From positions 1 to 13,796 of the forward strand of contig CAZNCJ010000060.1 in assembly GCA_964571595.1 (NCBI GenBank): 13,796 bases of DNA. Reading direction: 5' to 3'. Positions 6,846 through 13,442 of this stretch are shown here, piece by piece (positions within the stretch are counted from its first letter, which is position 1; the number at the start of each line of letters is the position of its first letter). A program made the translations under genes and the position numbers. The notes beneath the pieces are model-generated. The model worked only from the letters and a program-made list of their open reading frames with translations. It made no database searches and was not told where the DNA came from. This stretch comes from CALCKU01 sp964571595 (GTDB taxonomy: Bacteria; Pseudomonadota; Alphaproteobacteria; Caulobacterales; Maricaulaceae).

Positions 6846-7523
6846 ATGCGCCAATTAATCTTATCTACTATACTCGTTACATCAGCAAGTTTCACCACGC
6901 TTGCTGTACCACAAATGGCTTTTGCACAAAACCCAAATGCGCAAGAAGCCCGTAAACAATCAAAACAAGCTAAAAAGAATGCGCGTGAAATCGCCAGAAA
7001 AGAAAGAGAAGAACTTCGCGATATTCGACGAGAAGACCGCGAAATTTCCAGAGAAGACCGTGCAATTCAGAGAGAAGATGCCAGATTAGAGCGCGAATTG
7101 GCAAAAGAAGACCGTGAAGCCAGTCGGGCATTAGCAGCAGAAGAAAGAACCGCTAAACGCGCTGAGCGAGAAGCCATGAGGGAAGAAGCCCGTATCTTAC
7201 GCGAGGAAGAAAAAGAACTGCGCGCACAAGAAAGAGAATTTGATAAAGAGGCAAAGCTCGCAGACAGGCGTAGTGACGAAGCTGGCCGTGAAGCCAGAAA
7301 ACTTGAGCGTGAGGCGCGTAGAGCTGATAGTCGTGCAGAACGCGAGGCCCTGAGAGAAGAGGCCGCTCTTCTCAGAGAGGAAGAAAAAAGTGCAAGAACG
7401 GCAGAGCGGGACTTGAAAAAGCAGGAAAGACAAGCCCGCAAAGACGCCAGAAATGCAGAACGCGAGGCCCGCAGGGCGGAACGAGAACTGCGTGAAGTGG
7501 AGTTAGATGACGACGAGGATTAG
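6846..7523 (+). CDS. Exported, highly charged long-helix protein of unknown function
   Basis: The start at 6846 is fixed by a strong AGGAGG. The first 27 residues are a classic Sec signal ending in AFA before Q28. The remaining roughly 198 residues consist almost only of R, E, K, D and A, in patterns such as REDREISREDRAIQREDARL, with virtually no Gly, Pro or aromatic residues after the signal. This composition favours one continuous charged helix (a single alpha-helix or loose coiled coil) in the periplasm, and the protein ends in an acidic DDDED. A segment starting at residue 106 recurs at residue 164 (58 residues apart), so part of the rod arose by internal duplication. It is divergent from the sahR-like gene. 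No enzymatic domain is visible; a structural, scaffold or nucleic-acid/metal-binding role is possible, but nothing in the sequence selects one. Confidence 0.8.
   Translation: MRQLILSTILVTSASFTTLAVPQMAFAQNPNAQEARKQSKQAKKNAREIARKEREELRDIRREDREISREDRAIQREDARLERELAKEDREASRALAAEERTAKRAEREAMREEARILREEEKELRAQEREFDKEAKLADRRSDEAGREARKLEREARRADSRAEREALREEAALLREEEKSARTAERDLKKQERQARKDARNAEREARRAERELREVELDDDED
7161..7388 (+). repeat. Internal duplicated segment in the charged-helix gene
   Basis: The segments 7161-7214 and 7335-7388 encode AEREAMREEARILREEEK and AEREALREEAALLREEEK, which match at 15 of 18 residues with a period of 174 bases (58 codons). The DNA has drifted more than the protein, so the copy is not recent. 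Confidence 0.65.
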
Positions 7524-7548
7524 ACTCGGTCATAGTTTCTTATTTGTG

Positions 7549-7584
7549 ATAGCTTCCGCATTGTGGGCGCCCTGCGGAAGCTAT
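7549..7584. terminator. Long perfect hairpin between convergent genes
   Basis: ATAGCTTCCGCA (7549-7560) pairs perfectly with TGCGGAAGCTAT (7573-7584) around a 12-base loop. It sits 25 bases after the charged-helix gene and 60 bases after the end of the tetR-type gene. There is no good T-run on either side, so it may be a 3'-end stabiliser or Rho-assisted terminator rather than a classical intrinsic one. Confidence 0.55.
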
Positions 7585-7644
7585 TATGTCATGCTCATTG
7601 CGCGTTTAAAACTCACTCTATGTGCGAAGAAGTTATCTACACGC

Positions 7645-8247
7645 TCAGTCCAACACTGATATGCACATATCCCGCGCGCGCTCTAAAGTCATGCGAGAGC
7701 TGGCCGTTTTCGCCATTATCCTGAGACCAGAATATACACTTAGAAACAGGCCGGCCGTTTTCTCAACCTGTTTGTCAGGCCAGTCCGGATTTACCTGCTT
7801 AATCGGAACGCTCAGAGCCGTTTCTAAATCATTGTACGCTCGCGTGATGAGATTGCGTATATCTGTATCATGGGCGGCGAAATCTGCGGAGGCATTACAG
7901 AGGAAACATCCCCGCCTGTCCTGCTCATTCCAAACCGCATTAATCGGGGCCGATAAAAATGCTATTAGGCGCTCTCTGGGGGGCACAGAAGTTTCATCAC
8001 GAAGGGTGCTCACGGTCTTTTGTACAATATTTTGATCATAATGTTGCAGGGCTTGGAGATACATGTCCTGCTTATCGGAAAAAACTTTATAAAGAGAGCC
8101 CTTTCGCAAACCTGTGGCGTCTACAATGTCGCTAAGTTTGGTGGCCTCATAGCCAAATTGCCAAAATACTGACATGATTTTTCCTAGAACTTCATCCTCA
8201 TCAAATTCGCGGGGACGCCCGACTTGCCCCGTTTTTTTATTCGTCAT
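7645..8247 (-). CDS. TetR/AcrR family regulator with a NemR-like cysteine position
   Basis: The 200-residue protein begins with a basic tail (KKTGQVGRPREFD) and the TetR HTH (about 14-62; KLSDIVDATGLRKGSLYKVFSDKQ split across helices 2-3). The ligand domain contains RGCFLCNASADFAAHD (112-127). This region aligns with the SGCLTVKLSAEV segment of E. coli NemR (from memory), putting C114 at the position of the redox-active Cys106; C117 is only three residues away and C195 is near the end. It may therefore sense electrophiles or oxidants through thiols, but this is inference. It is divergent from the DM13 lipoprotein gene, with two matching palindromes in the 112-base gap, so it most likely represses both itself and that gene. 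The ATG at 8247 follows GTGAGGT. Confidence 0.9.
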   Translation of the reverse strand: MTNKKTGQVGRPREFDEDEVLGKIMSVFWQFGYEATKLSDIVDATGLRKGSLYKVFSDKQDMYLQALQHYDQNIVQKTVSTLRDETSVPPRERLIAFLSAPINAVWNEQDRRGCFLCNASADFAAHDTDIRNLITRAYNDLETALSVPIKQVNPDWPDKQVEKTAGLFLSVYSGLRIMAKTASSRMTLERARDMCISVLD

Positions 8248-8279
8248 TATGACCTCACAAAATCGTTATTCTTTTATTG

Positions 8280-8295
8280 TTGACCATACGGTTAA
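8280..8295. promoter_or_regulatory. Candidate TetR operator, site 1
   Basis: TTGACCATACGGTTAA is an imperfect 16-base palindrome in which the mismatched positions are transitions. It begins with TTGACC, which could also be a -35 element for the lipoprotein gene, so binding would block transcription. It shares the pattern TWGACCAWAYGGTYAA with site 2, 47 bases away centre to centre. Confidence 0.65.
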
Positions 8296-8326
8296 AAATA
8301 GATTAGTAGCCACTCATTACTAATTT

Positions 8327-8342
8327 TAGACCAAATGGTCAA
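8327..8342. promoter_or_regulatory. Candidate TetR operator, site 2
   Basis: TAGACCAAATGGTCAA holds a 12-base core GACCA-AA-TGGTC with perfect five-base arms. It lies just before the AAGGA ribosome binding site of the lipoprotein gene. On the minus strand it reads TTGACC, like site 1 on the plus strand. Confidence 0.65.
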
Positions 8343-8359
8343 GAAAAAAGGAAAACTCA

Positions 8360-8815
8360 ATGTTTAACACAAAAACCCTCGCACTTACTGGTGCTGCCTT
8401 ACTGGCCTTATCACTCAGCGCCTGCTCGCAATCCAATACAACGACTACGCAGAACTCCGCGCCCAGCCCCGCAACAAGCCAAGCCCAAAATCTTGGCGCC
8501 TTAGCTTCCGGGACATTTTCGAGCCGCTCTGATCATATCACAACCGGTCTTGTCACTTTGGTAAAAACCTCTGATGGTTATTATCTGGAATTTGCGGATG
8601 ACTTCACCTTGGACGGAGCGCCTGATCCCATCGTAGCGATTGGCAATAACGAGAAATATTCCAAGAACAACAAGCTGGGCGCGCTTCAAAATATTACAGG
8701 AAGCCAGAGCTATTCGCTTCCCGCAAGTTTTACGCCTGGTGAATTTTCACAGGTTTATGTCTGGTGTGAGAAATTCGATGTCCCTCTAGGCGTCGCAACT
8801 CTGGCCAGCAATTAG
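8360..8815 (+). CDS. DM13-domain lipoprotein
   Basis: The 151-residue protein has a lipoprotein signal with lipobox LSAC and Cys22, followed by a Ser/Thr/Gln-rich linker (23-48). A DM13 domain at about 50-148 shows the typical order: GTFSSRSDHITTGLVTL, YYLEFADDFTLDGAPDP, LGALQNITGSQSYSLP, and VYVWCEKFDVPLGVATL with the conserved Cys136. DM13 domains are predicted to bind a redox-active group or take part in electron transfer, on the evidence of domain fusions; direct biochemistry is limited. The protein would be tethered to an envelope membrane facing the periplasm. It is controlled, by inference, by the divergent TetR-type gene through the two palindromes upstream. AAGGA precedes the ATG. 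Confidence 0.88.
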   Translation: MFNTKTLALTGAALLALSLSACSQSNTTTTQNSAPSPATSQAQNLGALASGTFSSRSDHITTGLVTLVKTSDGYYLEFADDFTLDGAPDPIVAIGNNEKYSKNNKLGALQNITGSQSYSLPASFTPGEFSQVYVWCEKFDVPLGVATLASN

Positions 8816-8867
8816 GATCGCTCTATATATAGTGCGTTAGTCCTCTAAACAGACGCATTAAGAGCGA

Positions 8868-8895
8868 GAGGCGGCAAGGGATACCTTGTCGCCTC
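8868..8895. terminator. Hairpin terminator between the DM13 gene and ettA
   Basis: GAGGCGGCAAGG (8868-8879) pairs with CCTTGTCGCCTC (8884-8895) through a GATA loop with one G-U pair. No strong T-run follows on either side. A weaker stem with arms TAGTGCGT and ACGCATTA lies just before it. Convergent gene ends make a two-way terminator plausible. Confidence 0.6.
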
Positions 8896-8903
8896 ATTTG
8901 CGT

Positions 8904-10562
8904 TTAGCGCTCGAATTTTACGAATTTCAACTTTTTAGGCATATCGGCATCTGGGCCAAGGCGGCGCTTTTTATCCTCGATATAATCCGCAAAATTACCC
9001 TCAAACCATTCCACATGGCTATCGCCTTCATAGGCCAGAATATGGGTCGCAACGCGGTCAAGGAAGAAACGATCATGGGAAATCACCACGGCGCAGCCCG
9101 GAAACTTTTCAAGGGCAACTTCGAGGGACGCCAATGTCTCGCGGTCAAGATCATTGGTCGGTTCATCGAGCAATAACAAATTGGCCGGACGTGTCAGCAT
9201 TTTAGCCAGGTTTACACGGTTACGTTCCCCGCCAGATAATTGACCGACATTTTTTTGCTGATCTGTACCTTTAAAGTTAAAGGCCCCCAGATAGGCTCGG
9301 CTCGGAACTTCGCGCTTACCGAGCTGTAATATATCCAGCCCGTCAGAAACCGCCTCCCAAACATTTTTGGAATTATCAAGCGCGTCGCGATTTTGGTCCA
9401 CATAACCAAGCTCAACCGTCTCCCCCACCTTAAAAGTCCCCTCATCAGGGCTCTCATCGCCTGTGATCATTTTAAACAATGTGGTTTTACCTGCACCATT
9501 TGGCCCGATAACACCAACAATCCCCCCGCGCGGTAATTTAAAGGATAGATCCTTGATCAATAATTTATCGCCAAAGCCCTTAGACACATTATTGGCCTCC
9601 ACAACAATATTGCCGAGCCTTTCGCCCATTGGAATACGGATTTCGGCGTGTGAGACGACCTCGTTTTCAGCCGAATCGCGCAAGGCTTCATAAGCAGAAA
9701 TACGGGCCTTGGATTTACTTTGGCGCGCTTTGGGATTGGAGCGTATCCATTCCAATTCGCGCTTCAGCGCTTTTGCCTTAGAATCGCTTTCGCGTCCCTC
9801 TTGCGTCATACGCTTGTCTTTGGCCGCCAGCCATGAGGAATAATTTCCTTCATGTGGATGAGCGCGCCCTCGATCAATTTCGAGGGTCCATGTGGTAATA
9901 TTGTCGAGGAAATAGCGGTCATGGGTAATGAGGATGATCGCGCCGTTATATTTAACCAGATAGTTTTCCAACCACGATACGGTTTCAGCATCCAGATGGT
10001 TGGTCGGCTCATCGAGCAATAAAAGATCAGGCTTTGAGAGTAAGAGGCGGCAAAGGGCAACGCGTCTGGCTTCCCCGCCCGAGAGATTATCTACAGGGCT
10101 ATCTTTAGGCGGACAGCGCAAAGCCTGCATCGCCATTTCGATCTTGCTATCAATATCCCACGCATCACGACCATCGACCTGCTCTTGGAGCGCGGTCATT
10201 TCTTCCATGATTTCGTCACTATAGTCCTCGGCCATTTTCATCACCACGGTGTTATATTGATCAAAAATTTGTTTGTCTTCGCAACCTTCAATGACATTGC
10301 CCCAGACATCTTTGGATGTATCAAGGCGCGGTTCTTGGGGCAGATAGCCAACCTTCGTGCCCTCAGCAGCCCAATGCTCGCCTGTGACTTCCGTATCAAG
10401 ACCTGCCATCACCTTCATCAAAGTAGATTTACCTGCCCCGTTCACCCCGATAAGCCCGATCTTGGCGTCCGGATAGAAGGATAAATGCACATTATCCAAT
10501 ATTGTCTTATTGCCAAATTTCTTGGTCAGACCTTGCATATGATAACAAAATTGGCGAGCCAT
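8904..10562 (-). CDS. ettA: Energy-dependent translational throttle protein EttA (ABC-F)
   Basis: EttA binds the ribosomal E site and gates the first steps of elongation according to the ATP/ADP ratio. The 552-residue protein has two ABC ATPase domains and no membrane segment. NBD1 has Walker A GVNGAGKS (39-46), signature LSGGEARRV (160-168) and Walker B LLLDEPTNHLD with Glu185. NBD2 has GPNGAGKT (353-360), LSGGERNRV (442-450) and LLLDEPTNDLD with Glu467. The inserted arm in NBD1 lies at about 95-140. The basic interdomain linker with SNPKARQSKSKARISAYEAL (275-294) is the P-site tRNA-interaction motif. Length is close to the 555 residues of E. coli EttA. Both catalytic glutamates are present, so both sites should hydrolyse ATP. 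It is transcribed alone, with 225 bases upstream in which I see nothing conserved. Confidence 0.96.
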   Translation of the reverse strand: MARQFCYHMQGLTKKFGNKTILDNVHLSFYPDAKIGLIGVNGAGKSTLMKVMAGLDTEVTGEHWAAEGTKVGYLPQEPRLDTSKDVWGNVIEGCEDKQIFDQYNTVVMKMAEDYSDEIMEEMTALQEQVDGRDAWDIDSKIEMAMQALRCPPKDSPVDNLSGGEARRVALCRLLLSKPDLLLLDEPTNHLDAETVSWLENYLVKYNGAIILITHDRYFLDNITTWTLEIDRGRAHPHEGNYSSWLAAKDKRMTQEGRESDSKAKALKRELEWIRSNPKARQSKSKARISAYEALRDSAENEVVSHAEIRIPMGERLGNIVVEANNVSKGFGDKLLIKDLSFKLPRGGIVGVIGPNGAGKTTLFKMITGDESPDEGTFKVGETVELGYVDQNRDALDNSKNVWEAVSDGLDILQLGKREVPSRAYLGAFNFKGTDQQKNVGQLSGGERNRVNLAKMLTRPANLLLLDEPTNDLDRETLASLEVALEKFPGCAVVISHDRFFLDRVATHILAYEGDSHVEWFEGNFADYIEDKKRRLGPDADMPKKLKFVKFER

Positions 10563-10787
10563 TGCGCACTCCGAAAAAATGGTTTGAATTTGTTGCGGGA
10601 TATGCGGCGCAGCGCACAGAAATGCAAGCCCTAAGCCTGATATTTCAAGACTTGTGCAGGCCCAAGATCACAAAATAGCCCCATGAGCTAATATTTATAT
10701 CACAATTCTCTGATCGAACGTGTTTCGACCCCAGCATACATTAACCCTAATATTGGATCAGACATTAAGGATTTAAAGGATTTTGCT

Positions 10788-11312
10788 ATGCTCAAGAGAT
10801 TAACGCCTACCCTTATCGCCTTACTTGGCCTTACATTTACCACTGGTCTTAGCCAGCAAGCCTTGGCTCAAAGTCCTATCCAGCTTACCGCCCCCTCCCA
10901 GAACCTGATTAGCGCCGGTAGCGTCCCAAATGCCCAACTCGATGCCGCGCTTAATAATGCCTCTATCATTAGTGCCGCAAGCAACACGTCAGGTGCGCAG
11001 GCAAGTGGAGCAGAAACATCTGAAAACTTCACCCGTAATGACGGAGCACTTATTGGGGCACTTATAGGTGAGATAACCGGTTTTTCTTTTGCCGATAATG
11101 CCAGCAAAGAAAATGTGACGAGTTTTCAGCCCAGTCAATTTAATATTAGCCAATTCGGTGGCAGTGGATTTGACCATGATCCTTATTATGACAATGAATT
11201 TGGCAGTAGAGGACACGGATTTAACACATTACACGGACTTGGCGGGTTTAGAGGTCGCGGATTTAGAACACGCGGCTTTAACAATCCGGGATTTATAAGT
11301 CGTCGATTTTAA
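10788..11312 (+). CDS. Exported protein with Arg-Gly-Phe-rich C-terminal tail (first of two)
   Basis: A signal peptide ends at QALA (residue 27) before Q28. The mature protein has a Ser/Ala/Asn-rich linker (28-80) and a short Gly/Ile/Leu helix-like segment GALIGALIGEITGFSF. An Asn/Ser/Phe stretch follows, then a tail from about 146 made of Gly-Phe and Arg-Gly-Phe units (GGFRGRGFRTRGFNNPGF) ending in RRF. No known domain is recognisable. The neighbour at 11534 has the same plan, including a QLDA motif before the tail, so the two are probably paralogues. AAGGA lies 7 bases before the ATG. Such low-complexity Arg/Gly/aromatic tails can mediate self-association or binding to anionic polymers, but no function is demonstrated here. 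It is followed by its own terminator, so the two genes are probably separate transcripts. Confidence 0.75.
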   Translation: MLKRLTPTLIALLGLTFTTGLSQQALAQSPIQLTAPSQNLISAGSVPNAQLDAALNNASIISAASNTSGAQASGAETSENFTRNDGALIGALIGEITGFSFADNASKENVTSFQPSQFNISQFGGSGFDHDPYYDNEFGSRGHGFNTLHGLGGFRGRGFRTRGFNNPGFISRRF

Positions 11313-11357
11313 TCCGGTTTCGGTCAGCCAGAAATAAACCCCACGTGAAAACTAAAC

Positions 11358-11381
11358 AGGCTCGCTTTTGGCGGGTCTTTT
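11358..11381 (+). terminator. Rho-independent terminator after the first RGF gene
   Basis: AGGCTCGC (11358-11365) pairs with GCGGGTCT (11371-11378) through TTTTG with two G-U pairs and runs into TTTT. The 3' half, GCGGGTCTTTT, is identical to that of the terminator at 12013. Confidence 0.75.
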
Positions 11382-11533
11382 GGCATTTCAACCCCTTCTC
11401 AATCCCGATCACATCACAAAAACATGAGAAATTTAGACCTTCTGATCACATATCAATGAACGAGTGTGTTTAGCCAAGCCAGCCCTGATGTTCTATATAT
11501 AAATCATCACTCACGAACCCATAGGAGTTCAAA

Positions 11534-11986
11534 ATGTTTAAGACAGTAAAATCAACCATGATGACAACTTTGGCCGCTATCGCATTAAGCGCCGGCTTTG
11601 GTGCAACAGCAAACGCGACCGTGACTGCCCCCACAAAGTCACTTAGCCCCGTAACAGCCCCAAGTCTAAATATATCGCAATTGGATGCCTTAGATATTGG
11701 TAATCTAAGTGAAGGCGCTGAGGCCATCACTGTTGCGAATTTCTCGCATCGCAGAGGCTTTCGCTCGCGCGGGTTTTCCAGCCGCAGAGGTTTTAGAAGT
11801 CGCGGGTTTAATCGCGGATTTAGAAGCCGTGGATTTAACCGCGGATTTAGAAGTCGCGGATTTAATCGTGGCTTTGGATTTGGCGGCGGATTCGGCCATG
11901 GATTTGGCGGCGGATTTGGCGGTGGATTTCACAACGGCTTTGGTGGCGGCTTCCACAAAAAAGGTGTCATCATTAAAGACTTCTAG
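11534..11986 (+). CDS. Exported protein with tandem RGF and GGF repeats (second of two)
   Basis: The 150-residue product starts with a signal peptide cleaved after ATANA (28). A Ser/Thr/Ala/Pro linker (29-70) leads to an Arg-Gly-Phe block: RGFRSRGF at 74-81, another at 85-92, then the nine-residue unit RSRGFNRGF three times up to about 114. A Gly-Phe block (GFGGGFGHGFGGGF and onward, 114-140) follows, and the protein ends KKGVIIKDF. The mature tail has no cysteine and is extremely basic in its first half and uncharged in its second. I know no domain that fits; RGG/FG-type sequences are usually associated with cytoplasmic RNA binding or condensates, which makes an exported version odd. TAGGAG precedes the ATG, and a strong terminator follows. 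A structural, adhesive or polymer-binding envelope role is possible. Confidence 0.78.
   Translation: MFKTVKSTMMTTLAAIALSAGFGATANATVTAPTKSLSPVTAPSLNISQLDALDIGNLSEGAEAITVANFSHRRGFRSRGFSSRRGFRSRGFNRGFRSRGFNRGFRSRGFNRGFGFGGGFGHGFGGGFGGGFHNGFGGGFHKKGVIIKDF
11795..11875 (+). repeat. Three tandem 27-base repeats coding for RSRGFNRGF
   Basis: The units are 11795-11821, 11822-11848 and 11849-11875. Each starts AGAAG and reads, in its frame, as the same nine residues. Differences lie mostly at third positions (for example CGC/CGT, TTTAAT/TTTAAC), showing the peptide is conserved while the DNA drifts. More divergent copies precede it from about 11755. Confidence 0.85.
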
Positions 11987-12012
11987 CCCTCCTTAATACC
12001 TCCCCCACTATG

Positions 12013-12042
12013 AGGGCCCGCTTCACGGCGGGTCTTTTTTTT
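12013..12042 (+). terminator. Rho-independent terminator after the second RGF gene
   Basis: GGCCCGC (12015-12021) pairs with GCGGGTC (12028-12034) through TTCACG, extended outward by a G-U and an A-T pair, and followed by eight Ts (12035-12042). This is the clearest one-way terminator in the window. Confidence 0.9.
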
Positions 12043-12070
12043 GTGCAATATTTCACTCTTATTGTCAGGG

Positions 12071-12490
12071 TTAATCAAAGTCCCGGATTTTGCGCCGCGA
12101 AGATTTTATCGCCCCCCTCTCAGACTTCTTTTTGAGACGGCGCTGTGTGGCCCCGTAAGTCGGACGCGAGGGCACACGAAATTTTTGACGCTTTAAGGCA
12201 CTAGCAAGCAAAGCCTGCAAGCGCTTTAAGGCCTCTTCACGATTGCGAAGTTGTGTGCGGTGATTTTGGGCCTTGATAATAATCACCCCGCTGCGTGTTA
12301 GGCGCTTATCCTTTAGAGATAGAATACGGGCCTTATCCCCCTCGCCCAAGCTGGAGGCTTTGACATCAAATCGCAAATGCACGGCGCTAGAAACCTTATT
12401 GACATTTTGCCCGCCTGGGCCCTGCGCCCGCACAGCGTTAATCTCGATCTCCGAGAGGTCGATGGATATATGAGGCGTAATCTCGAGCAT
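12071..12490 (-). CDS. arfB: Alternative ribosome-rescue factor / peptidyl-tRNA hydrolase ArfB
   Basis: ArfB (YaeJ) enters ribosomes stalled without a stop codon and hydrolyses the peptidyl-tRNA. The 139-residue protein closely matches E. coli ArfB in size (140). The catalytic loop RAQGPGGQNVNKVSSAVHLR carries GGQ at 26-28, and VIIIKAQNHRTQ followed by NREEAL is the family's second landmark. The C-terminal tail (about 105-139; RRLKKKSERGAIKSSRRKIRDFD across positions 117-139) is strongly basic, as needed to occupy the empty mRNA channel. A full-length RF1/RF2 is excluded by the short length and lack of codon-recognition domains. ATG at 12490. Single gene, convergent with the RGF gene and divergent from the LysM lipoprotein gene. 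Confidence 0.95.
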   Translation of the reverse strand: MLEITPHISIDLSEIEINAVRAQGPGGQNVNKVSSAVHLRFDVKASSLGEGDKARILSLKDKRLTRSGVIIIKAQNHRTQLRNREEALKRLQALLASALKRQKFRVPSRPTYGATQRRLKKKSERGAIKSSRRKIRDFD

Positions 12491-12611
12491 AGCTTAATAT
12501 GCCCATAGCGCGGACAATTTCAATACATATGAAAATGGCCCAATCACATCTCAATGATTAACACTTTATTAGGCATAATATTAGACCCTCGCGCCTGTCG
12601 GGAGAAAGATA

Positions 12612-13427
12612 ATGTTTAGAGTAACGTCACAATTCAAATCAGTCCAAAAAAATCTGGGTTTACTTCTGTTAAGCGGGGCCGCTTTAACAACAATTTCTGG
12701 CTGCGCATCTGTAAATAATGATGTGCCCACAGTGCAAATCGTCCGTGAAGCACCAAAACCAACACCGACAATCCAAGCCTCCCACATTTCAAAGTCATAT
12801 GACAAACAAGCCCCGCTTCTATGTGACAATGCCGAAATGCGCGCCCGCGTTGCTGATGATAATCCGCGTAATGATAAAGCCCGCCTCCTCATTACCGAGG
12901 ATGACGGTGTGAGCCGAAAAGTCATTGAAGACCGCAAAATAGATTGCAAAGAATATTTCGCCGCCAAAGGCCTTAGATTTGCCAGCCACACAACGCCGGC
13001 CTCTTATACATCCCTGCCCACGCAGCGCACATTGCCAGCTTTTGTTACAACAGAGCCGCCCGCGCAAACCGTTACACGTCTTGAAAGACCAAATTATCTC
13101 TCGAGCCAGACAACTCAGATTTCTTCTAACACGGCCACCTCACCGCAAAGACACGCGAGCTTTCCACAACAGGAAGCACCCACAACGCCGATCATAGCCC
13201 AGCCAAGCGCAATCGCGGCCTCGTCAGTTTCTGTTATCAGTTCGCAAGGGCTTGGAACTTCCAGCAGTTTTGGAGATTTTTACGAAGTGCGCCCCGGTGA
13301 TAATCTCTACCGTATCGCCAAAAATAGCTGTACGACTGTGCCAATACTCAGCCACTTAAACCGGATTACGGACCCCACCAAGCTGGATGTCGGGCAAATT
13401 CTAAAATTACCGTCCCATAGCTGCTAG
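12612..13427 (+). CDS. LysM-domain lipoprotein, peptidoglycan-binding
   Basis: The 271-residue protein has a lipoprotein signal with ISGC and lipid-site Cys31. The middle region contains a small charged segment (70-122) with Cys71 and Cys112, then a long Pro/Ser/Thr/Gln-rich linker (125-218). A single C-terminal LysM domain (about 221-267) begins FYEVRPGDNLYRIAKNS and contains DPTKLDVGQILKLP. LysM binds the glycan backbone of peptidoglycan, so the protein probably links an envelope membrane to the cell wall. Cys240 in the LysM and Cys271, the very last residue, could form a disulfide locking the domain. No catalytic peptidase domain is visible. GGGAGA precedes the ATG by a short gap. It is convergent with lspA, with only 15 bases between stop codons. 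Confidence 0.87.
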   Translation: MFRVTSQFKSVQKNLGLLLLSGAALTTISGCASVNNDVPTVQIVREAPKPTPTIQASHISKSYDKQAPLLCDNAEMRARVADDNPRNDKARLLITEDDGVSRKVIEDRKIDCKEYFAAKGLRFASHTTPASYTSLPTQRTLPAFVTTEPPAQTVTRLERPNYLSSQTTQISSNTATSPQRHASFPQQEAPTTPIIAQPSAIAASSVSVISSQGLGTSSSFGDFYEVRPGDNLYRIAKNSCTTVPILSHLNRITDPTKLDVGQILKLPSHSC

Positions 13428-13442
13428 GACACTTCTGCCGCT

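Noticed and set aside
7067..7441. Ser/Arg/Leu-rich minus-strand frames
   Set aside because: They are the antisense reading of the Arg/Glu-rich codons of the charged-helix gene, which has the strong ribosome binding site and signal peptide.
10714..10728. Small inverted repeat TCGAA/TTCGA upstream of the first RGF gene
   Set aside because: Five-base arms are short enough to occur by chance, and nothing matching is seen before the second RGF gene.
11444..11456. TGATCACATATCA before the second RGF gene as an FNR or CRP site
   Set aside because: The half-sites TGAT and ATCA are five bases apart, not the four of FNR, and the CRP pattern is incomplete.
11705..11956. Minus-strand Lys/Ala/Ser-rich frame resembling a histone H1-like protein
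   Set aside because: It is the antisense reading of the RGF/GGF repeat codons. The resemblance comes from composition only.
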